Shown: positions 32,883-43,544 of the stretch, piece after piece
Numbering within the stretch: position 1 is the stretch's first letter
Layout: each line of letters starts with the position of its first letter
NCBI RefSeq assembly: GCF_013377535.1
Contig: NZ_JABCJE010000006.1
Location: forward strand, 1 to 64,000
Length of the DNA stretch: 64,000 bases
DNA from: Donghicola mangrovi
Lineage (GTDB): Bacteria > Pseudomonadota > Alphaproteobacteria > Rhodobacterales > Rhodobacteraceae
Reading direction: 5' to 3'
The notes under the pieces: generated by a model
What the model saw: only the letters and a program-made list of their open reading frames with translations
What the model was told of the DNA's origin: nothing
Databases searched by the model: none
Program-made: the position numbers and the translations under genes

Positions 32883-34148
32883 TCAAGCGGTTTGTGCAGT
32901 GGCCGGATCGGTCAGGCGCCCTGCGATCAGCGCCGACAGCGCGACCATCACCGTCGCTGTGCCCATCACCATCGGCAGGCCCCCGATCTGGTAGGTCAGG
33001 CCCGACAGCAACGTCCCGATCAGGCGCCCCGCGGCGTTCGCCATATAGTAGAACCCGACATCCATCGTGACCCGCTCGGACTTGGTAAACGCAAGGATCA
33101 GATAGGAATGCAGAGAGGAGTTCACCGCGAAGATCCCGCCAAACACCAAAAGCCCGATCACTAGCGTCACCGTCAGCCACATCTCTGGGGCAGGGGACAT
33201 CGCCACGGCCAGGGTCAGCGCCGCCGGAACTACGAACAGCAGTCCGGCCCAAGTGCGGGCAGCGCGGATCAACTCGCCCTCGGGGCGGGCATTGGCGCGC
33301 AGGATTTTGGGCGCGTTGGCCTGAACGACACCGTAAAGGATGATCCACAGCGCCATGAACGTCCCGATCATGAAGAACGCCGCGCGGTTGCCTGCCTCGG
33401 ACCCGTCAGACAGCACCGCATAGAAATAGATCGGGATGCCGACCACGAACCATACGTCCCGCGCTCCGAACAGGAACACCCGCGCGGCCGACAGCCAGTT
33501 CACATTGGCCGATTTCGAGAACACTTCCGAGAATTTGGCCCCCTTGCGCCCCTTGGGCAGGCCCGAGGGCATGAACAGCACCACCGCGCACAGGATCACG
33601 GCCAGCACGATCGCCATCCCCAGAACCGCGCCGACAAACCCGAAGACCGCCAGCAAGGCGGCCCCCAGCAGAAAGCCAACCCCTTTGACTGCGTTCTTGG
33701 AGCCTGTCAGTACCGCAACCCAGCGGAACAGCCCTCCGCCCGTGGTTGGAGCCAGCAGCTTGACCGCGGATTTCGATGACATCTTGGCCAGATCCTTGGC
33801 GACGCCGGAGAGGCCCTGCACCCCCATCACATAGGCGACCGACAGACCGATCCCCCACGCGGGGTTCAACTGGGACAGCGCCAGCAGCGCCACCACTTGC
33901 AGCCCCAGCCCCGCATAGAGCGTCGAGGTCAGCCCGAACCGCGCCGCGATCCATCCCGCGCCAAGGTTGGTGACCATGCCCGCAACCTCATAGAGGATGA
34001 ACAGATAGGCCAGTTGCACCGCGCTGAACCCCAGCGTGTGAAAGTGCAGCAGGACCAGCATCCGCAGCGCGCCATCGGTCAGCATGAACGCCCAATAGGC
34101 CGCCGTGACAGCGATATAGGCCGACAGGCCCTCGGGGCGCTGGCTCAC
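32883..34148 (-). CDS. arsJ: ArsJ, 1-arseno-3-phosphoglycerate exporter (MFS)
   Basis: A 421-residue major facilitator protein with about 11-12 membrane helices ('[21 protein letters not shown]', read in part, is the ArsJ N-terminal helix; '[22 protein letters not shown]' pattern is also ArsJ-like). ArsJ exports the unstable organoarsenical that GAPDH makes from arsenate. It is the last gene of arsRC-gap-arsJ. The start is a GTG at 34148 that overlaps the GAPDH stop (GTGA), so both are made together; ATGs upstream lie inside the GAPDH gene. Gene order makes this assignment far stronger than a general MFS call. Confidence 0.9.
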   Translation of the reverse strand: MSQRPEGLSAYIAVTAAYWAFMLTDGALRMLVLLHFHTLGFSAVQLAYLFILYEVAGMVTNLGAGWIAARFGLTSTLYAGLGLQVVALLALSQLNPAWGIGLSVAYVMGVQGLSGVAKDLAKMSSKSAVKLLAPTTGGGLFRWVAVLTGSKNAVKGVGFLLGAALLAVFGFVGAVLGMAIVLAVILCAVVLFMPSGLPKGRKGAKFSEVFSKSANVNWLSAARVFLFGARDVWFVVGIPIYFYAVLSDGSEAGNRAAFFMIGTFMALWIILYGVVQANAPKILRANARPEGELIRAARTWAGLLFVVPAALTLAVAMSPAPEMWLTVTLVIGLLVFGGIFAVNSSLHSYLILAFTKSERVTMDVGFYYMANAAGRLIGTLLSGLTYQIGGLPMVMGTATVMVALSALIAGRLTDPATAQTA

Positions 34149-35143
34149 AACGAGGCCCCGACCATCAGCGCCACGTCGATCAGGCGGTGCGCATAGCCGT
34201 ATTCGTTGTCGTACCACGCATAGATCTTCAGCTGGGTGCCGTTCACCACCATGGTCGAGGGCGCATCCACGATCGTAGAGCGTTTGTCATTGGTGTAATC
34301 GGTAGAGACCAGCGGGCGGGTCTCATAGCCCAGAATGCCCTGCAGCTCGCCCTGCGAGGCTGCCTCGAAAGCCGCGTTAACCTCGGCCTCGGTGGTGGGG
34401 CGCTCCAGCTCGAACACGCAGTCGGTCAAAGAGGCGTTCAGCAGCGGCACGCGCACCGCGTGACCGTTCAGGCGGCCTTTGAGCTCGGGGTAGATCAGGG
34501 TAATTGCGGTGGCGCTGCCCGTAGTCGTCGGGATCAGCGAGTTCAGCGCGGAACGGGCGCGGCGCAGGTCCTTGGCCGGTTTGTCCACGATGGTCTGTGT
34601 GTTGGTCACGTCATGGATCGTGGTGATCGAGCCATGCTTGATGCCAAAGGTTTCGTGGATCACCTTCACGACCGGCGCAATGCAGTTGGTGGTGCAGGAC
34701 GCGGCGGTGACGATGCGATGCTCGGCGGAGTTATAAGTGTCGTTGTTGACGCCATAAACGATGTTTGCGGCGTTTCCGTCTTTGACGGGGGCGGAGACGA
34801 CCACCTTTTTGACGCCAGCCTCGAAGTAGGGCGCGATCTTGGCTTCGGTCTTGAAAACGCCGGTGCAGTCGATCACCACATCCACGCCGTCCAGCGGCAG
34901 ATCGGCAATATCGCGGGCACCCACAAAGGGAATGCGGGTGCCGTTGATCGTGACGCTGCTGTCATCATGCGAGAAGTCCGCATCCCAACGGCCATGGACG
35001 GTGTCAAACTCCAGAAGGTGGGCGTGCATCTCTGGGTCGCCGACAGCATCGTTGATCCAGGCGATTTTCGCGCCGCTTTCCAGCAGGGGTTTGAGGGCCA
35101 GTTTGCCCATACGGCCAAGGCCGTTGAGTGCGTATACAGTCAT
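34145..35143 (-). CDS. gap: ArsJ-associated glyceraldehyde-3-phosphate dehydrogenase
   Basis: A 332-residue GAPDH. NAD-binding '[12 protein letters not shown]' replaces the usual 'GFGRIGR', the catalytic cysteine lies in '[10 protein letters not shown]', and '[11 protein letters not shown]' closes the protein, all as in GAPDH. In ars operons this enzyme uses arsenate in place of phosphate and makes 1-arseno-3-phosphoglycerate, which ArsJ pumps out. A separate glycolytic GAPDH is expected elsewhere. It starts 8 bases after arsRC ends and overlaps arsJ by 4 bases. Confidence 0.9.
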   Translation of the reverse strand: MTVYALNGLGRMGKLALKPLLESGAKIAWINDAVGDPEMHAHLLEFDTVHGRWDADFSHDDSSVTINGTRIPFVGARDIADLPLDGVDVVIDCTGVFKTEAKIAPYFEAGVKKVVVSAPVKDGNAANIVYGVNNDTYNSAEHRIVTAASCTTNCIAPVVKVIHETFGIKHGSITTIHDVTNTQTIVDKPAKDLRRARSALNSLIPTTTGSATAITLIYPELKGRLNGHAVRVPLLNASLTDCVFELERPTTEAEVNAAFEAASQGELQGILGYETRPLVSTDYTNDKRSTIVDAPSTMVVNGTQLKIYAWYDNEYGYAHRLIDVALMVGASL

Positions 35144-35151
35144 GGTTCTTC

Positions 35152-35976
35152 TTACTCGGTCTGGTCGCGGCCGATGTCATCGACGGCGGATTGCAGGGCA
35201 AGGCGATCAAGGCTGGAGACATCCAGCGCGGTGAACACCTCGATCCGGCGCTTGAGCGCGCCGTAAGCATGTTGGAAAGCCAGCGCCTTTTCGGCGTCGG
35301 TGCCTTCGGCTTTGACGGGGTCGGGCATGCCCCAGTGGGCGCTGACAGGCTGCCCCTCCCATGCGGGGCATTCCTCGTTTGCGGCGGTGTTGCAGACGGT
35401 AAACACGAAGTCGAACACGGGCGCATCGGGGCCGGTGAATTCGGACACATGTTTGGACCGCAGGACATCGATATCATGCCCTTTGTCCGCCAGAACCTGC
35501 ACCGCAAAGGGGTTCAGTTCAGTGTTCGGCCGCGTTCCCGCCGAATAGGCATTGAAGCGGTCCCCTGCCAGCTGGCGCAGCAGGGACTCTGCGAAAATGG
35601 AGCGCGCCGAGTTGCCGACGCAAATGAAAAGGACGTTGTATTTCCGGTCAGTCATAGGAACATTTCCCGCGCTATTGGGCATACACAAGTCAGGGCGGCC
35701 GCGGCAGCAGTCCACCAGCAGGAAATCGAACATCTGTCGTACGTTCGCCATATCCGCCGTGTAGAGCAGCGATGTGCCCACACGGGTTTGCTGCACCAGT
35801 CCGGCGCGCTGAAGCACCGCCAGATAGGTGGACATGGTGCTGGATTTGACATCCAGCGCAGTGGCCAGTTCGCCAGCCGGAACACGATCCGGATACCGGC
35901 GCATCAAGAGCCGGAACACCGCCAATCGTACCGGATGGCCAAGGGCTGTCAGTTGGTCATGTGTTTCGATTTCCAT
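35152..35976 (-). CDS. arsRC: ArsR-ArsC fusion: arsenic repressor joined to arsenate reductase
   Basis: A 274-residue fusion. Residues 1-100 are an ArsR-type winged helix ('[18 protein letters not shown]', '[18 protein letters not shown]') ending in a cysteine set Cys90, Cys91, Cys98 ('[11 protein letters not shown]') that should bind arsenite. From Met108 on is a low-molecular-weight-phosphatase-type ArsC: P-loop CVGNSAR (Cys119 to Arg125) and redox cysteines in '[14 protein letters not shown]', as in thioredoxin-coupled arsenate reductases. The frame is intact across the joint. Met108 could also serve as an internal start for free ArsC. First gene of the arsenic operon, with an operator touching its ATG. 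Confidence 0.9.
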   Translation of the reverse strand: MEIETHDQLTALGHPVRLAVFRLLMRRYPDRVPAGELATALDVKSSTMSTYLAVLQRAGLVQQTRVGTSLLYTADMANVRQMFDFLLVDCCRGRPDLCMPNSAGNVPMTDRKYNVLFICVGNSARSIFAESLLRQLAGDRFNAYSAGTRPNTELNPFAVQVLADKGHDIDVLRSKHVSEFTGPDAPVFDFVFTVCNTAANEECPAWEGQPVSAHWGMPDPVKAEGTDAEKALAFQHAYGALKRRIEVFTALDVSSLDRLALQSAVDDIGRDQTE

Positions 35977-35996
35977 ATTTCATGAATTACTGAAAT
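35977..35996. promoter_or_regulatory. ArsR-type operator next to the arsRC start
   Basis: An imperfect 20-base palindrome, ATTTCATGAA/TTACTGAAAT (8 of 10 positions symmetric), lies directly against the arsRC ATG. There is no Shine-Dalgarno before that ATG, so the transcript may be leaderless and repressor binding would cover the promoter. Confidence 0.5.
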
Positions 35997-36158
35997 AAAG
36001 GAGTCGCGCCAAGTGAATGTTTTGTAACGGGCCTTGGGACACTTATTTGCGCGCCAGAATTTCGTAGCAAAACATGGGCAAAGCTTCGCCGCCGAGAATA
36101 CCAGCCTGACATTGCAACAGATGGTAAATTCGGCTCTATAGGGCCCGACATGTTTTGA

Positions 36159-37346
<1,188 letters not shown>

Positions 37347-37420
37347 TCAACGCCTTGGCGGCGGTCACACGCGGATTGTTGCCATAAACGACACAAAGTG
37401 AATTAAGTGCTTTGATGGTC

Positions 37421-37480
37421 GGCCCGAAATCGGGATCATCCCCCTTGGATGGTTCAGATTTCGGGCCGGTCTCGTTTTAT
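37421..37480 (+). terminator. Probable terminator of glf
   Basis: GGCCCGAAATC (37421-37431) and GATTTCGGGCC (37457-37467) form a perfect 11-base stem with a 25-base loop, then a TTTTATTT run follows after about seven bases. It separates glf from the lipase gene. Confidence 0.55.
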
Positions 37481-37494
37481 TTGCTTGGTTCATT

Positions 37495-39177
37495 ATGGTG
37501 TTCTTGATGTCTGCTTCGGGCAACGCGCTGGATCGCGCGATCTCTCTTTCCATTGCTGGAACCTTTTCCCATGTCGTCTACGGCGAGGACCGCCTGCCCG
37601 CAGCCTATCGCGGCAAGGGCGATGGCGGGATGGATGACGATTACTCGGGTTATCTGGCCAAATCGGCTTGGACGGTTCTGACTCCGAAATTGTCAGGTTC
37701 CACAGGCACCTATGCCAAAGGCGGGCTCTATAGCGGGGACATCGGCAGCGGGGATTTCGATGCTCAGGCGCTGGTGGCGGAGACGACCCTGAAGGACGGG
37801 ACCAAGGTTCTGGTGCTGACCTTTCGCGGGACCGATGATACGCTGAACGCGATCAAAGGGCAGACGTTTACCAAGTCCGGATTGCAGGCCTATTACGACG
37901 GGTTCTCGGCGCTGCTGGATGCGGTGGTTGCCTATGCGAACAAGGCATCGAACGGAATTGACGCGGTTGTGGTGACGGGGCACAGCCTTGGCGGGTCGAT
38001 GGTGGACCTGTTCATGATGCAGGATCGTAGCCGTTTCAGCGACAAACTCGACGTTCAGGCTGTGGCAGTGGGTTCGGCGGGGCTGGTGAGTTCGCTGGTC
38101 AAAAACGTTGATCTGACAGGATATACAGCGGTTGCCAATGACGGTGATCTGGTGGTCGATCCGACCCTCAAGAACAGCTGGCTGGCCACGCAGGTTCTGC
38201 GCGCGAATGTGCATATCGGCGACGATCTGGTGTTCGAAATGCAGAACCTGAACTCGGTTCCCAGCGGCTCCAGCGTTTATAGCGTGACCTATCCCGTTGG
38301 CCTGCAACACGAAAGCAAACTCTATTCCGAGAACCTGATCGCGCTCGGGACGGACCCTTTGGCCGGGTTCTTCAAGGGGGATCGGGTGATCATGGGGAAC
38401 GGGATCGACGCGGATGGCGACAATGTCGAAGCGACCGGCACCGACAAGGATGACCCCAGCGCCGACGACAAAGGCAGCCGTGCGCTGACTGGCACGAATG
38501 GCACGGATTACATCATCGGGCGCGAAGGGAATGACGCCTTGCTCGGGAGGGGCGGCGCGGACCTGCTGTCCGGTGGCAAGGGCAAGGATACCCTGAAGGG
38601 CGGCGATGGCGCGGACCGTTTGGATGGCGGCTCCAGCAATGATCAGCTGTGGGGCGAGGGCGGGAATGATCGCCTTTGGGGTGGGGACGGGAACGACCGG
38701 ATCAGCGGCGGCGGCGGAAATGACAGCGCCGCGGGCGGCGATGGCAAGGATCAGCTCTACGGTGGCACGGGCAAGGACGTGCTGAAGGGCGGCGCAGGCG
38801 CGGACAAGCTCTATGGCGGGGACGGGAACGATGCCTTGGGCGGCGAGGGCGGCGCGGACCTGCTGTTCGGAAACCGTGGGAACGACATCCTGCGCGGCGG
38901 TGATTATCGGGACACTCTGGTCGGAGGCGAGGGGAATGACACGCTGGTGGGCGACACCGGGCCCGATGTGTTTGTGTTCAGCGCGGGCGACGGGCGCGAT
39001 GTGATCCGCGACTTCGAGTTGGGCATGGACCGGCTGTCCTTTGACGGGCTCAAGGCGCGCGACCTGCATCTGTCATATTCCGGCGATGATACGGTGATCC
39101 GTGCAGATGGTCTGCAGATCACGCTGAACGGCGTGCATCTGGACGGTCTGGACAGCGCCGATCCGCTGTTCGGTTAA
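37495..39177 (+). CDS. RTX lipase (class 3-like), type I secreted
   Basis: A 560-residue protein. The first 300 residues form a lipase domain with 'LVLTFRGTDD' (oxyanion region) and the nucleophile elbow GHSLGG (Ser164); an Asp in 'VANDGDLVVDP' and a His in 'YPVGLQHESKLY' can complete the triad. From about residue 340 there are some 14 RTX nonapeptides ('GREGNDALLGRGGADLL', 'GGKGKDTLKGGDGADRL'), and a C-terminal type I secretion region. No signal peptide. No clear ribosome site is seen; starting at the Met four codons later (37507) is equally possible. It probably leaves the cell through the same kind of transporter as the RTX protease at 29002. Confidence 0.88.
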   Translation: MVFLMSASGNALDRAISLSIAGTFSHVVYGEDRLPAAYRGKGDGGMDDDYSGYLAKSAWTVLTPKLSGSTGTYAKGGLYSGDIGSGDFDAQALVAETTLKDGTKVLVLTFRGTDDTLNAIKGQTFTKSGLQAYYDGFSALLDAVVAYANKASNGIDAVVVTGHSLGGSMVDLFMMQDRSRFSDKLDVQAVAVGSAGLVSSLVKNVDLTGYTAVANDGDLVVDPTLKNSWLATQVLRANVHIGDDLVFEMQNLNSVPSGSSVYSVTYPVGLQHESKLYSENLIALGTDPLAGFFKGDRVIMGNGIDADGDNVEATGTDKDDPSADDKGSRALTGTNGTDYIIGREGNDALLGRGGADLLSGGKGKDTLKGGDGADRLDGGSSNDQLWGEGGNDRLWGGDGNDRISGGGGNDSAAGGDGKDQLYGGTGKDVLKGGAGADKLYGGDGNDALGGEGGADLLFGNRGNDILRGGDYRDTLVGGEGNDTLVGDTGPDVFVFSAGDGRDVIRDFELGMDRLSFDGLKARDLHLSYSGDDTVIRADGLQITLNGVHLDGLDSADPLFG

Positions 39178-39306
39178 CCCGTTCGGCGGAAAATCCGGCC
39201 TTGGACGTAGAATATGTGAACGGGCTTCGGCCCTGCTTGCGGTTGAACGGGCCGTGCAGGGTCCCCATCTGAAACCCGACACCCTGCACAAAAGGAACCA
39301 GACCTG

Positions 39307-40005
39307 ATGGACGTGAACAAACTGCTCGAAAGCTTCCTTGGCACCCAGCGGCCTGCTCAGGACGGCACAGCCAGCCAGTCTAACGGACTGCCCTCGGGGC
39401 TCGTGGGCGGGGCGGCTGCGGGTGGTTTGATTGCCCTGATGCTTGGGTCGAAAAAAGCCCGAAAACTGGGGGGCAAAGCCATCAAATACGGTGGCATGGC
39501 GGCGGTCGCGGGGCTGGCCTACAAGGCCTATTCCGATTGGCAGGCGCAAAAGGCGCCCACCGCGCCTTCGGGTCCGCTGGAACTGCCCAAGCCCGCCCCG
39601 AACAGCGGCTTTGACATCGAGCATGACAAGGACGTCGCCGGTGCGGATTTCCGTCTGGCGGTCATGCGGGCCATGATATCCGCTGCGCAAAGCGACAACC
39701 ATATCGACGCCGAGGAACACAAGCGCATCCGCGCTCAGGTGGAAAATCTGGGACTGGCGGCGGCGGAAAAGGCAACCCTTTATGAATATTTCGGGGCACC
39801 TTCGGATGCGGCGGCGATTGCAGGATTGGCGCGGACTGACGAACAGCGCGCCGAGATTTATTTGGCCTCGGCCCTGTCGATTGATCCCGATACGACCGAG
39901 GAACAGACCTACCTGACCGCCCTGGCGCAGCACCTGAACCTGCCTGCGGGGCTGCGCGGTCACCTAGATGCCGAAGCCGCTGCGGCCCGCGATCAGATGG
40001 TGTGA
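39307..40005 (+). CDS. DUF533 (YebE/TerB-like) protein
   Basis: A 232-residue protein of the DUF533 family. The N-terminus starts with an amphipathic stretch 'MDVNKLLESFLG', then a glycine-rich hydrophobic segment ('GLVGGAAAGGLIALMLGSKKARKLGG') likely to sit in the inner membrane. The C-terminal half is TerB-like ('LAVMRAMISAAQSDNHIDA', 'EEHKRIRAQVENLGL', 'YLASALSIDPDTTEE'), with the acidic residues that may bind calcium or other metal ions. The function of the family is not established; members are often envelope-stress genes. A ribosome site (AAAGGAA) precedes the ATG. Confidence 0.85.
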   Translation: MDVNKLLESFLGTQRPAQDGTASQSNGLPSGLVGGAAAGGLIALMLGSKKARKLGGKAIKYGGMAAVAGLAYKAYSDWQAQKAPTAPSGPLELPKPAPNSGFDIEHDKDVAGADFRLAVMRAMISAAQSDNHIDAEEHKRIRAQVENLGLAAAEKATLYEYFGAPSDAAAIAGLARTDEQRAEIYLASALSIDPDTTEEQTYLTALAQHLNLPAGLRGHLDAEAAAARDQMV

Positions 40006-40060
40006 CCCTGCGCTAGACCGAAAAGGGGGCCGCCCTAGAGCGACCCCACAAGTGCCGGAT

Positions 40061-41212
40061 TCAGTCCATCGTGATGATGTGCCGGATGGTTTTGCCCCCG
40101 GCCAGCAGATCGAAGGCGGCGTTGATATCCTCTAGCGGACCGCTTGAAGTCATCAGCCGGTCCACCGGCAGCCGCCCCTGTTTGTACAGGGCGATATAGC
40201 GGGGGATGTCCCGCGCGGGCACGCCGCCCCCCAGATAACTGCCCCGAATGGTGCGTTCTTCGCCCACCAGACGGACCTGCTGGATCGAGACGTTGACCGA
40301 CGGGTTCGCAAGGCTGGCCGTCACCGTCTGCCCCCCGCGCCGCGTGATGTTGTAGGCAAAGTCAAAGGCCGGCCCGACCCCCGCCGTTTCGATCGCCGCA
40401 TGAACGCCGCCGCCGGTCAGGGCTTTGACCTGATCCACCGCGCCTTTGGCCCGTGAATTCACCACGGCGGTCGCACCCAGTTCCTTGGCAAAGGCCAGTT
40501 TGCTATCGTCTACGTCCACCGCAATCACCTCGGCAGCGCCAGCGGCAAGGGCGCCAAGCACCGCCGACAGCCCCACGCCGCCCAAGCCGACCACCGCCAC
40601 CGTCTGGCCCGGCCGGACTGCCGCCGTATTCACCACCGCGCCCATGCCGGTCAGGACGGCGCAGCCGAAAAGGGCGGCTTTGTCCAGCGGCAGATCCTTG
40701 TCAATTTTGACCAGAGATCGCGCGGACACCACCGCATATTCCCCAAAGGCCGACACGCCTACATGGTGAAAGACCTCCTGATCGCCCGCATGCATCCGCA
40801 CGCCGCCGCCAAGCAGTTCGCCCTGATTGTTCGCAGCCGCACCGGGTTCGCACAGGGCCGCGCGGCCTTCGGCGCAGGGGGCGCAGTGGCCGCAGGACGG
40901 CACGAACACCATCACCACATGGTCCCCGACGGCCAGATCGCGGACCCCTTCGCCGCATTCGACCACAATACCAGAGGCCTCGTGCCCCAACGCCATCGGG
41001 GTCGGGCGCGGGCGGTCCCCGTTGATCACCGACAGGTCGGAATGACAAAGGCCCGCAGCAGCGATTTTTACCAACACTTCGTCGCGGCCGGGGGGATCAA
41101 GGCGCAGATTCTCGATCGCCAAGGGCCGCGTTTGCGCATAGGGCTGCGCGACGGGCGCATGGTGTAGAACGGCCGTGCGCGTCTGGCGCACTGCGGGCGA
41201 TGTGTCGGTCAT
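40061..41212 (-). CDS. Zinc-dependent alcohol dehydrogenase
   Basis: A 383-residue medium-chain dehydrogenase. Catalytic zinc ligands appear in 'AGLCHSDLS' (Cys) and 'LGHEASGIV' (His, Glu), and the structural-zinc lobe 'CGHCAPCAEGRAALC' has all four cysteines. The Rossmann motif is 'VAVVGLGGVGLSAVLG' with 'VDVDDSKL', pointing to NAD. Close in style to class III/aryl alcohol dehydrogenases; exact substrate unknown. GGGAGG stands just before the ATG at 41212. It follows xylB by 99 bases on the same strand and may be the last gene of the polyol operon or an independent gene. Confidence 0.88.
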   Translation of the reverse strand: MTDTSPAVRQTRTAVLHHAPVAQPYAQTRPLAIENLRLDPPGRDEVLVKIAAAGLCHSDLSVINGDRPRPTPMALGHEASGIVVECGEGVRDLAVGDHVVMVFVPSCGHCAPCAEGRAALCEPGAAANNQGELLGGGVRMHAGDQEVFHHVGVSAFGEYAVVSARSLVKIDKDLPLDKAALFGCAVLTGMGAVVNTAAVRPGQTVAVVGLGGVGLSAVLGALAAGAAEVIAVDVDDSKLAFAKELGATAVVNSRAKGAVDQVKALTGGGVHAAIETAGVGPAFDFAYNITRRGGQTVTASLANPSVNVSIQQVRLVGEERTIRGSYLGGGVPARDIPRYIALYKQGRLPVDRLMTSSGPLEDINAAFDLLAGGKTIRHIITMD

Positions 41213-41311
41213 GTTTCCTCCCATTCCATCAAGGTGATGGCTCCGGTTTCCAGCCTAAGCCATTCCGAAGAACACGGTCAAAAGGAACGCGACGTTGTAG
41301 GGCTTCGGGGA

Positions 41312-42766
41312 TTACAGAGGCGCCTGTTTTTGCCAATGATAGCTGGCGCGAAAGGCATCATAGGCGCTGTCAAACGTCCCCTTCAGCGCGGTGACGGGCT
41401 GGATGCTGGCGGACAGGGCGGGCGGTGTCATGATGTCTGTGACGTCGGTGCCTTGATCGGCGGCGATCCCCAAGCGGGCTGCGCCCAAAGCCGCCCCGAA
41501 TTCGCCGGAAGCAGGCAGGCGGATGGGCGTGTCCAGCACCGTCGCGATCAGCGACAGCCAATAGGCTGACCGTGTGCCGCCGCCAATCGCGATCAGCTCG
41601 TCAAAACTGGCGTTGGTGGCGCGCAAAGCCTCAAAGCTATCGCGCAGGCCAAAGGCAACGCCTTCGAGAATGGCGCGGGTCATGTCGGCGCGGGTCGTCC
41701 CTGCGCTAAGGCCCGCGAAGTTCCCGCGCACGTTGGCGTCGTTGTGGGGGGTGCGTTCGCCAGACAGATAGGGTTGGAACCGAGTGGTGCCGGGGGTGAT
41801 CAGATCAGGCCCCAATGCGGCGGTCAGTTCTGCGGGTTTGGCACCTGTGATGCGGGAAAACCAGTTCAGACTGTCGGTCGCGGACAGCATCACGCCCATC
41901 TGGTACCAGCGGCCGGGAATGGCATGGCAGAAGGTGTGCACTGCCGTTTCGGGGGCGGGCGCATATCCGTCCCGCGCCGCCAGCAGCACGCCAGAGGTTC
42001 CAAGCGAGACAAACCCCTGTCCTTCGTTCAGCGCGCCGATCCCGCAGGCTGCAGCGGCGTTATCGCCCGCGCCGCCCGCGATGACCACGCGTGGGGACAC
42101 GCCCCAGCGGTGGGCCAGTTCGGGGCGCAAGGTGCCTGCGGCCTCGGTCCCCTCGACCAAGCGGGGCATTTGATCGCGGCGCATATGGCCAAGGGTCAGC
42201 AATTCGTCCGACCATTCCCGTTTGCCCACGTCCAGCCAAGAGGTGCCCGCGCTGTCAGACATGTCGGCCACATGGTCGCCGGTCAGATACAGGTTCAGGT
42301 AGGCAGCGGGCAGCAGCACTTTGGCGATGCGCTCGAAAATTTGGGGCTCGTGGGTGCGGACCCATTCCAGTTTGGGCGCGGTAAAGCCGGGAAAAACGAT
42401 GTTGCCAGACAGATCGCGGACGTTGGGGGTGCGGTCCAGTGCGGCGGCCTCGGCGTGGGATCTGCTGTCGTTCCACAGGATGCAGGGGCGCAGAACGGTG
42501 TCGCTGGCATCCAGCAAGGTGGCCCCATGCATCTGCCCCGCCACCCCGATCCCGCGCAGATCGGCGAACTGGGGATAGGTGGTGCGCAGCTCCTCGACCG
42601 CGGAATCCAGCGCGGCGATCCAGTCGGCGGGGTTCTGTTCGGACCAGCCGGGATGAGGATGGGACAGCGGATAATCGCGTTCGGTCGCGCCGATGGGCTG
42701 GCCTTCGGCATCGACCAACAGGGCGCGCAGGCCCGATGTGCCCAGATCAAGACCCAAATAGCTCAT
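41312..42766 (-). CDS. xylB: Xylulokinase
   Basis: A 484-residue FGGY kinase that phosphorylates D-xylulose to D-xylulose 5-phosphate. Typical signatures: 'YLGLDLGTSGLRALLVD', 'GIGVAGQMHGATLLD', 'PCILWNDSR', 'GGAGDNAAAACGIGAL', 'GTSGVLLAA' and 'YLSGERTPHND'. It belongs to the minus-strand polyol operon, next to the xylitol-type dehydrogenase and a HAD phosphatase, and would take D-xylulose from these oxidations into the pentose phosphate pathway. Full length; no missing motif. Confidence 0.93.
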   Translation of the reverse strand: MSYLGLDLGTSGLRALLVDAEGQPIGATERDYPLSHPHPGWSEQNPADWIAALDSAVEELRTTYPQFADLRGIGVAGQMHGATLLDASDTVLRPCILWNDSRSHAEAAALDRTPNVRDLSGNIVFPGFTAPKLEWVRTHEPQIFERIAKVLLPAAYLNLYLTGDHVADMSDSAGTSWLDVGKREWSDELLTLGHMRRDQMPRLVEGTEAAGTLRPELAHRWGVSPRVVIAGGAGDNAAAACGIGALNEGQGFVSLGTSGVLLAARDGYAPAPETAVHTFCHAIPGRWYQMGVMLSATDSLNWFSRITGAKPAELTAALGPDLITPGTTRFQPYLSGERTPHNDANVRGNFAGLSAGTTRADMTRAILEGVAFGLRDSFEALRATNASFDELIAIGGGTRSAYWLSLIATVLDTPIRLPASGEFGAALGAARLGIAADQGTDVTDIMTPPALSASIQPVTALKGTFDSAYDAFRASYHWQKQAPL

Positions 42767-42820
42767 GGCTTTACTCGTAACTCGTTAGCTGACCTGTGAT
42801 TTATCATACAACTTTTCCCT

Positions 42821-43498
42821 TCACCGGATCAACATGGCATTCAGAGTCTCGGGGATCGTGTCGCAAACGCGCTCGGCCCCCTTGGACAGCAGTAGGGTGC
42901 GATGGGCTTCGCGCATGGGGTCCAGATGGCTGCCTCCGACGAAACCGACCGCCCGCATCCCGGCGGCAAGGGCGCCTTGGATGCCGTGGGGCGAGTCCTC
43001 CATCACCACGCAATCTGCGGGATCGACACCCAGTTCTCGGGCGGCAAGCAGAAAGAGATCGGGCGCAGGTTTGCCCCGTTCCACCTGATCGGCGCTGAAC
43101 GCGGCCCCTTGAAAATAGCCGGCCAAGCCCGAAACACCCAGCGTTTCCCCCATGCGCCGGATCGATCCACCGGTCGCAATCGCCACGGGAATGCCCATGT
43201 CCCGCAGGGTGTCCAGCATGGCGGCTGCGCCCTCGATCTGGCGCAAATCCGTGCGGTAGCGGGCAAAGAGGCGGGCCTCTACCCGATCCACGAAATCATC
43301 GGCGCAGGTCTTGCCGGTTTGCTCGGCCACATGCTCGCAGATCACCCGCATCGACACCCCCAGAAAGCGGTCCCGAATGTAGTCATAGGTCACCTGAGGG
43401 GCGCCCATATCCTGAATTTCTTCGGTAATTGCGCTGATCGACAGGATTTCGCTGTCCACCAGACACCCGTCCAGATCAAAGATAACGGCTTGAGGCAT
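42821..43498 (-). CDS. HAD-family sugar phosphatase
   Basis: A 225-residue HAD phosphatase (beta-phosphoglucomutase/GppA-like subfamily IA). Motif I 'VIFDLDGCLVDSE', motif II 'VAIATGGS', the Lys in 'ERGKPAPDLFL' and motif IV 'CVVMEDSPHG' are all present. Such HAD proteins are regular members of Rhodobacter-type sorbitol/mannitol (smo) operons. It probably removes phosphate from sugar phosphates that would accumulate during polyol growth; the true substrate is not known. The start was chosen at the Met directly before 'QAVIFDLDG'. Confidence 0.88.
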   Translation of the reverse strand: MPQAVIFDLDGCLVDSEILSISAITEEIQDMGAPQVTYDYIRDRFLGVSMRVICEHVAEQTGKTCADDFVDRVEARLFARYRTDLRQIEGAAAMLDTLRDMGIPVAIATGGSIRRMGETLGVSGLAGYFQGAAFSADQVERGKPAPDLFLLAARELGVDPADCVVMEDSPHGIQGALAAGMRAVGFVGGSHLDPMREAHRTLLLSKGAERVCDTIPETLNAMLIR

Positions 43499-43517
43499 TG
43501 GCTTTCCTTGGCAGAGA

Positions 43518-43538
43518 GGGGCGCCGCGCGGGCGCCCC
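43518..43538. repeat. GC hairpin between the HAD and ATPase genes
   Basis: GGGGCGCC (43518-43525), loop GCGCG, GGCGCCCC (43531-43538): a perfect 8-base stem in the 46-base gap inside the polyol operon. The T-run lies on the plus strand only, so on the minus transcript it is more likely an mRNA-stabilising or attenuating hairpin than a terminator. Confidence 0.5.
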
Positions 43539-43544
43539 TTTTGG

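Noticed and set aside
32635-33348. N-terminal extension of the RTX protease by 238 codons
   Set aside because: The extension overlaps arsJ on the same strand in another frame, has no likeness to metzincins, and a strong GAGGAG site supports the start at 32634.
34145-35143. GAPDH as a glycolytic enzyme
   Set aside because: Its position between arsRC and arsJ with overlapping ends points to the arsenate pathway; no other glycolytic gene is near.
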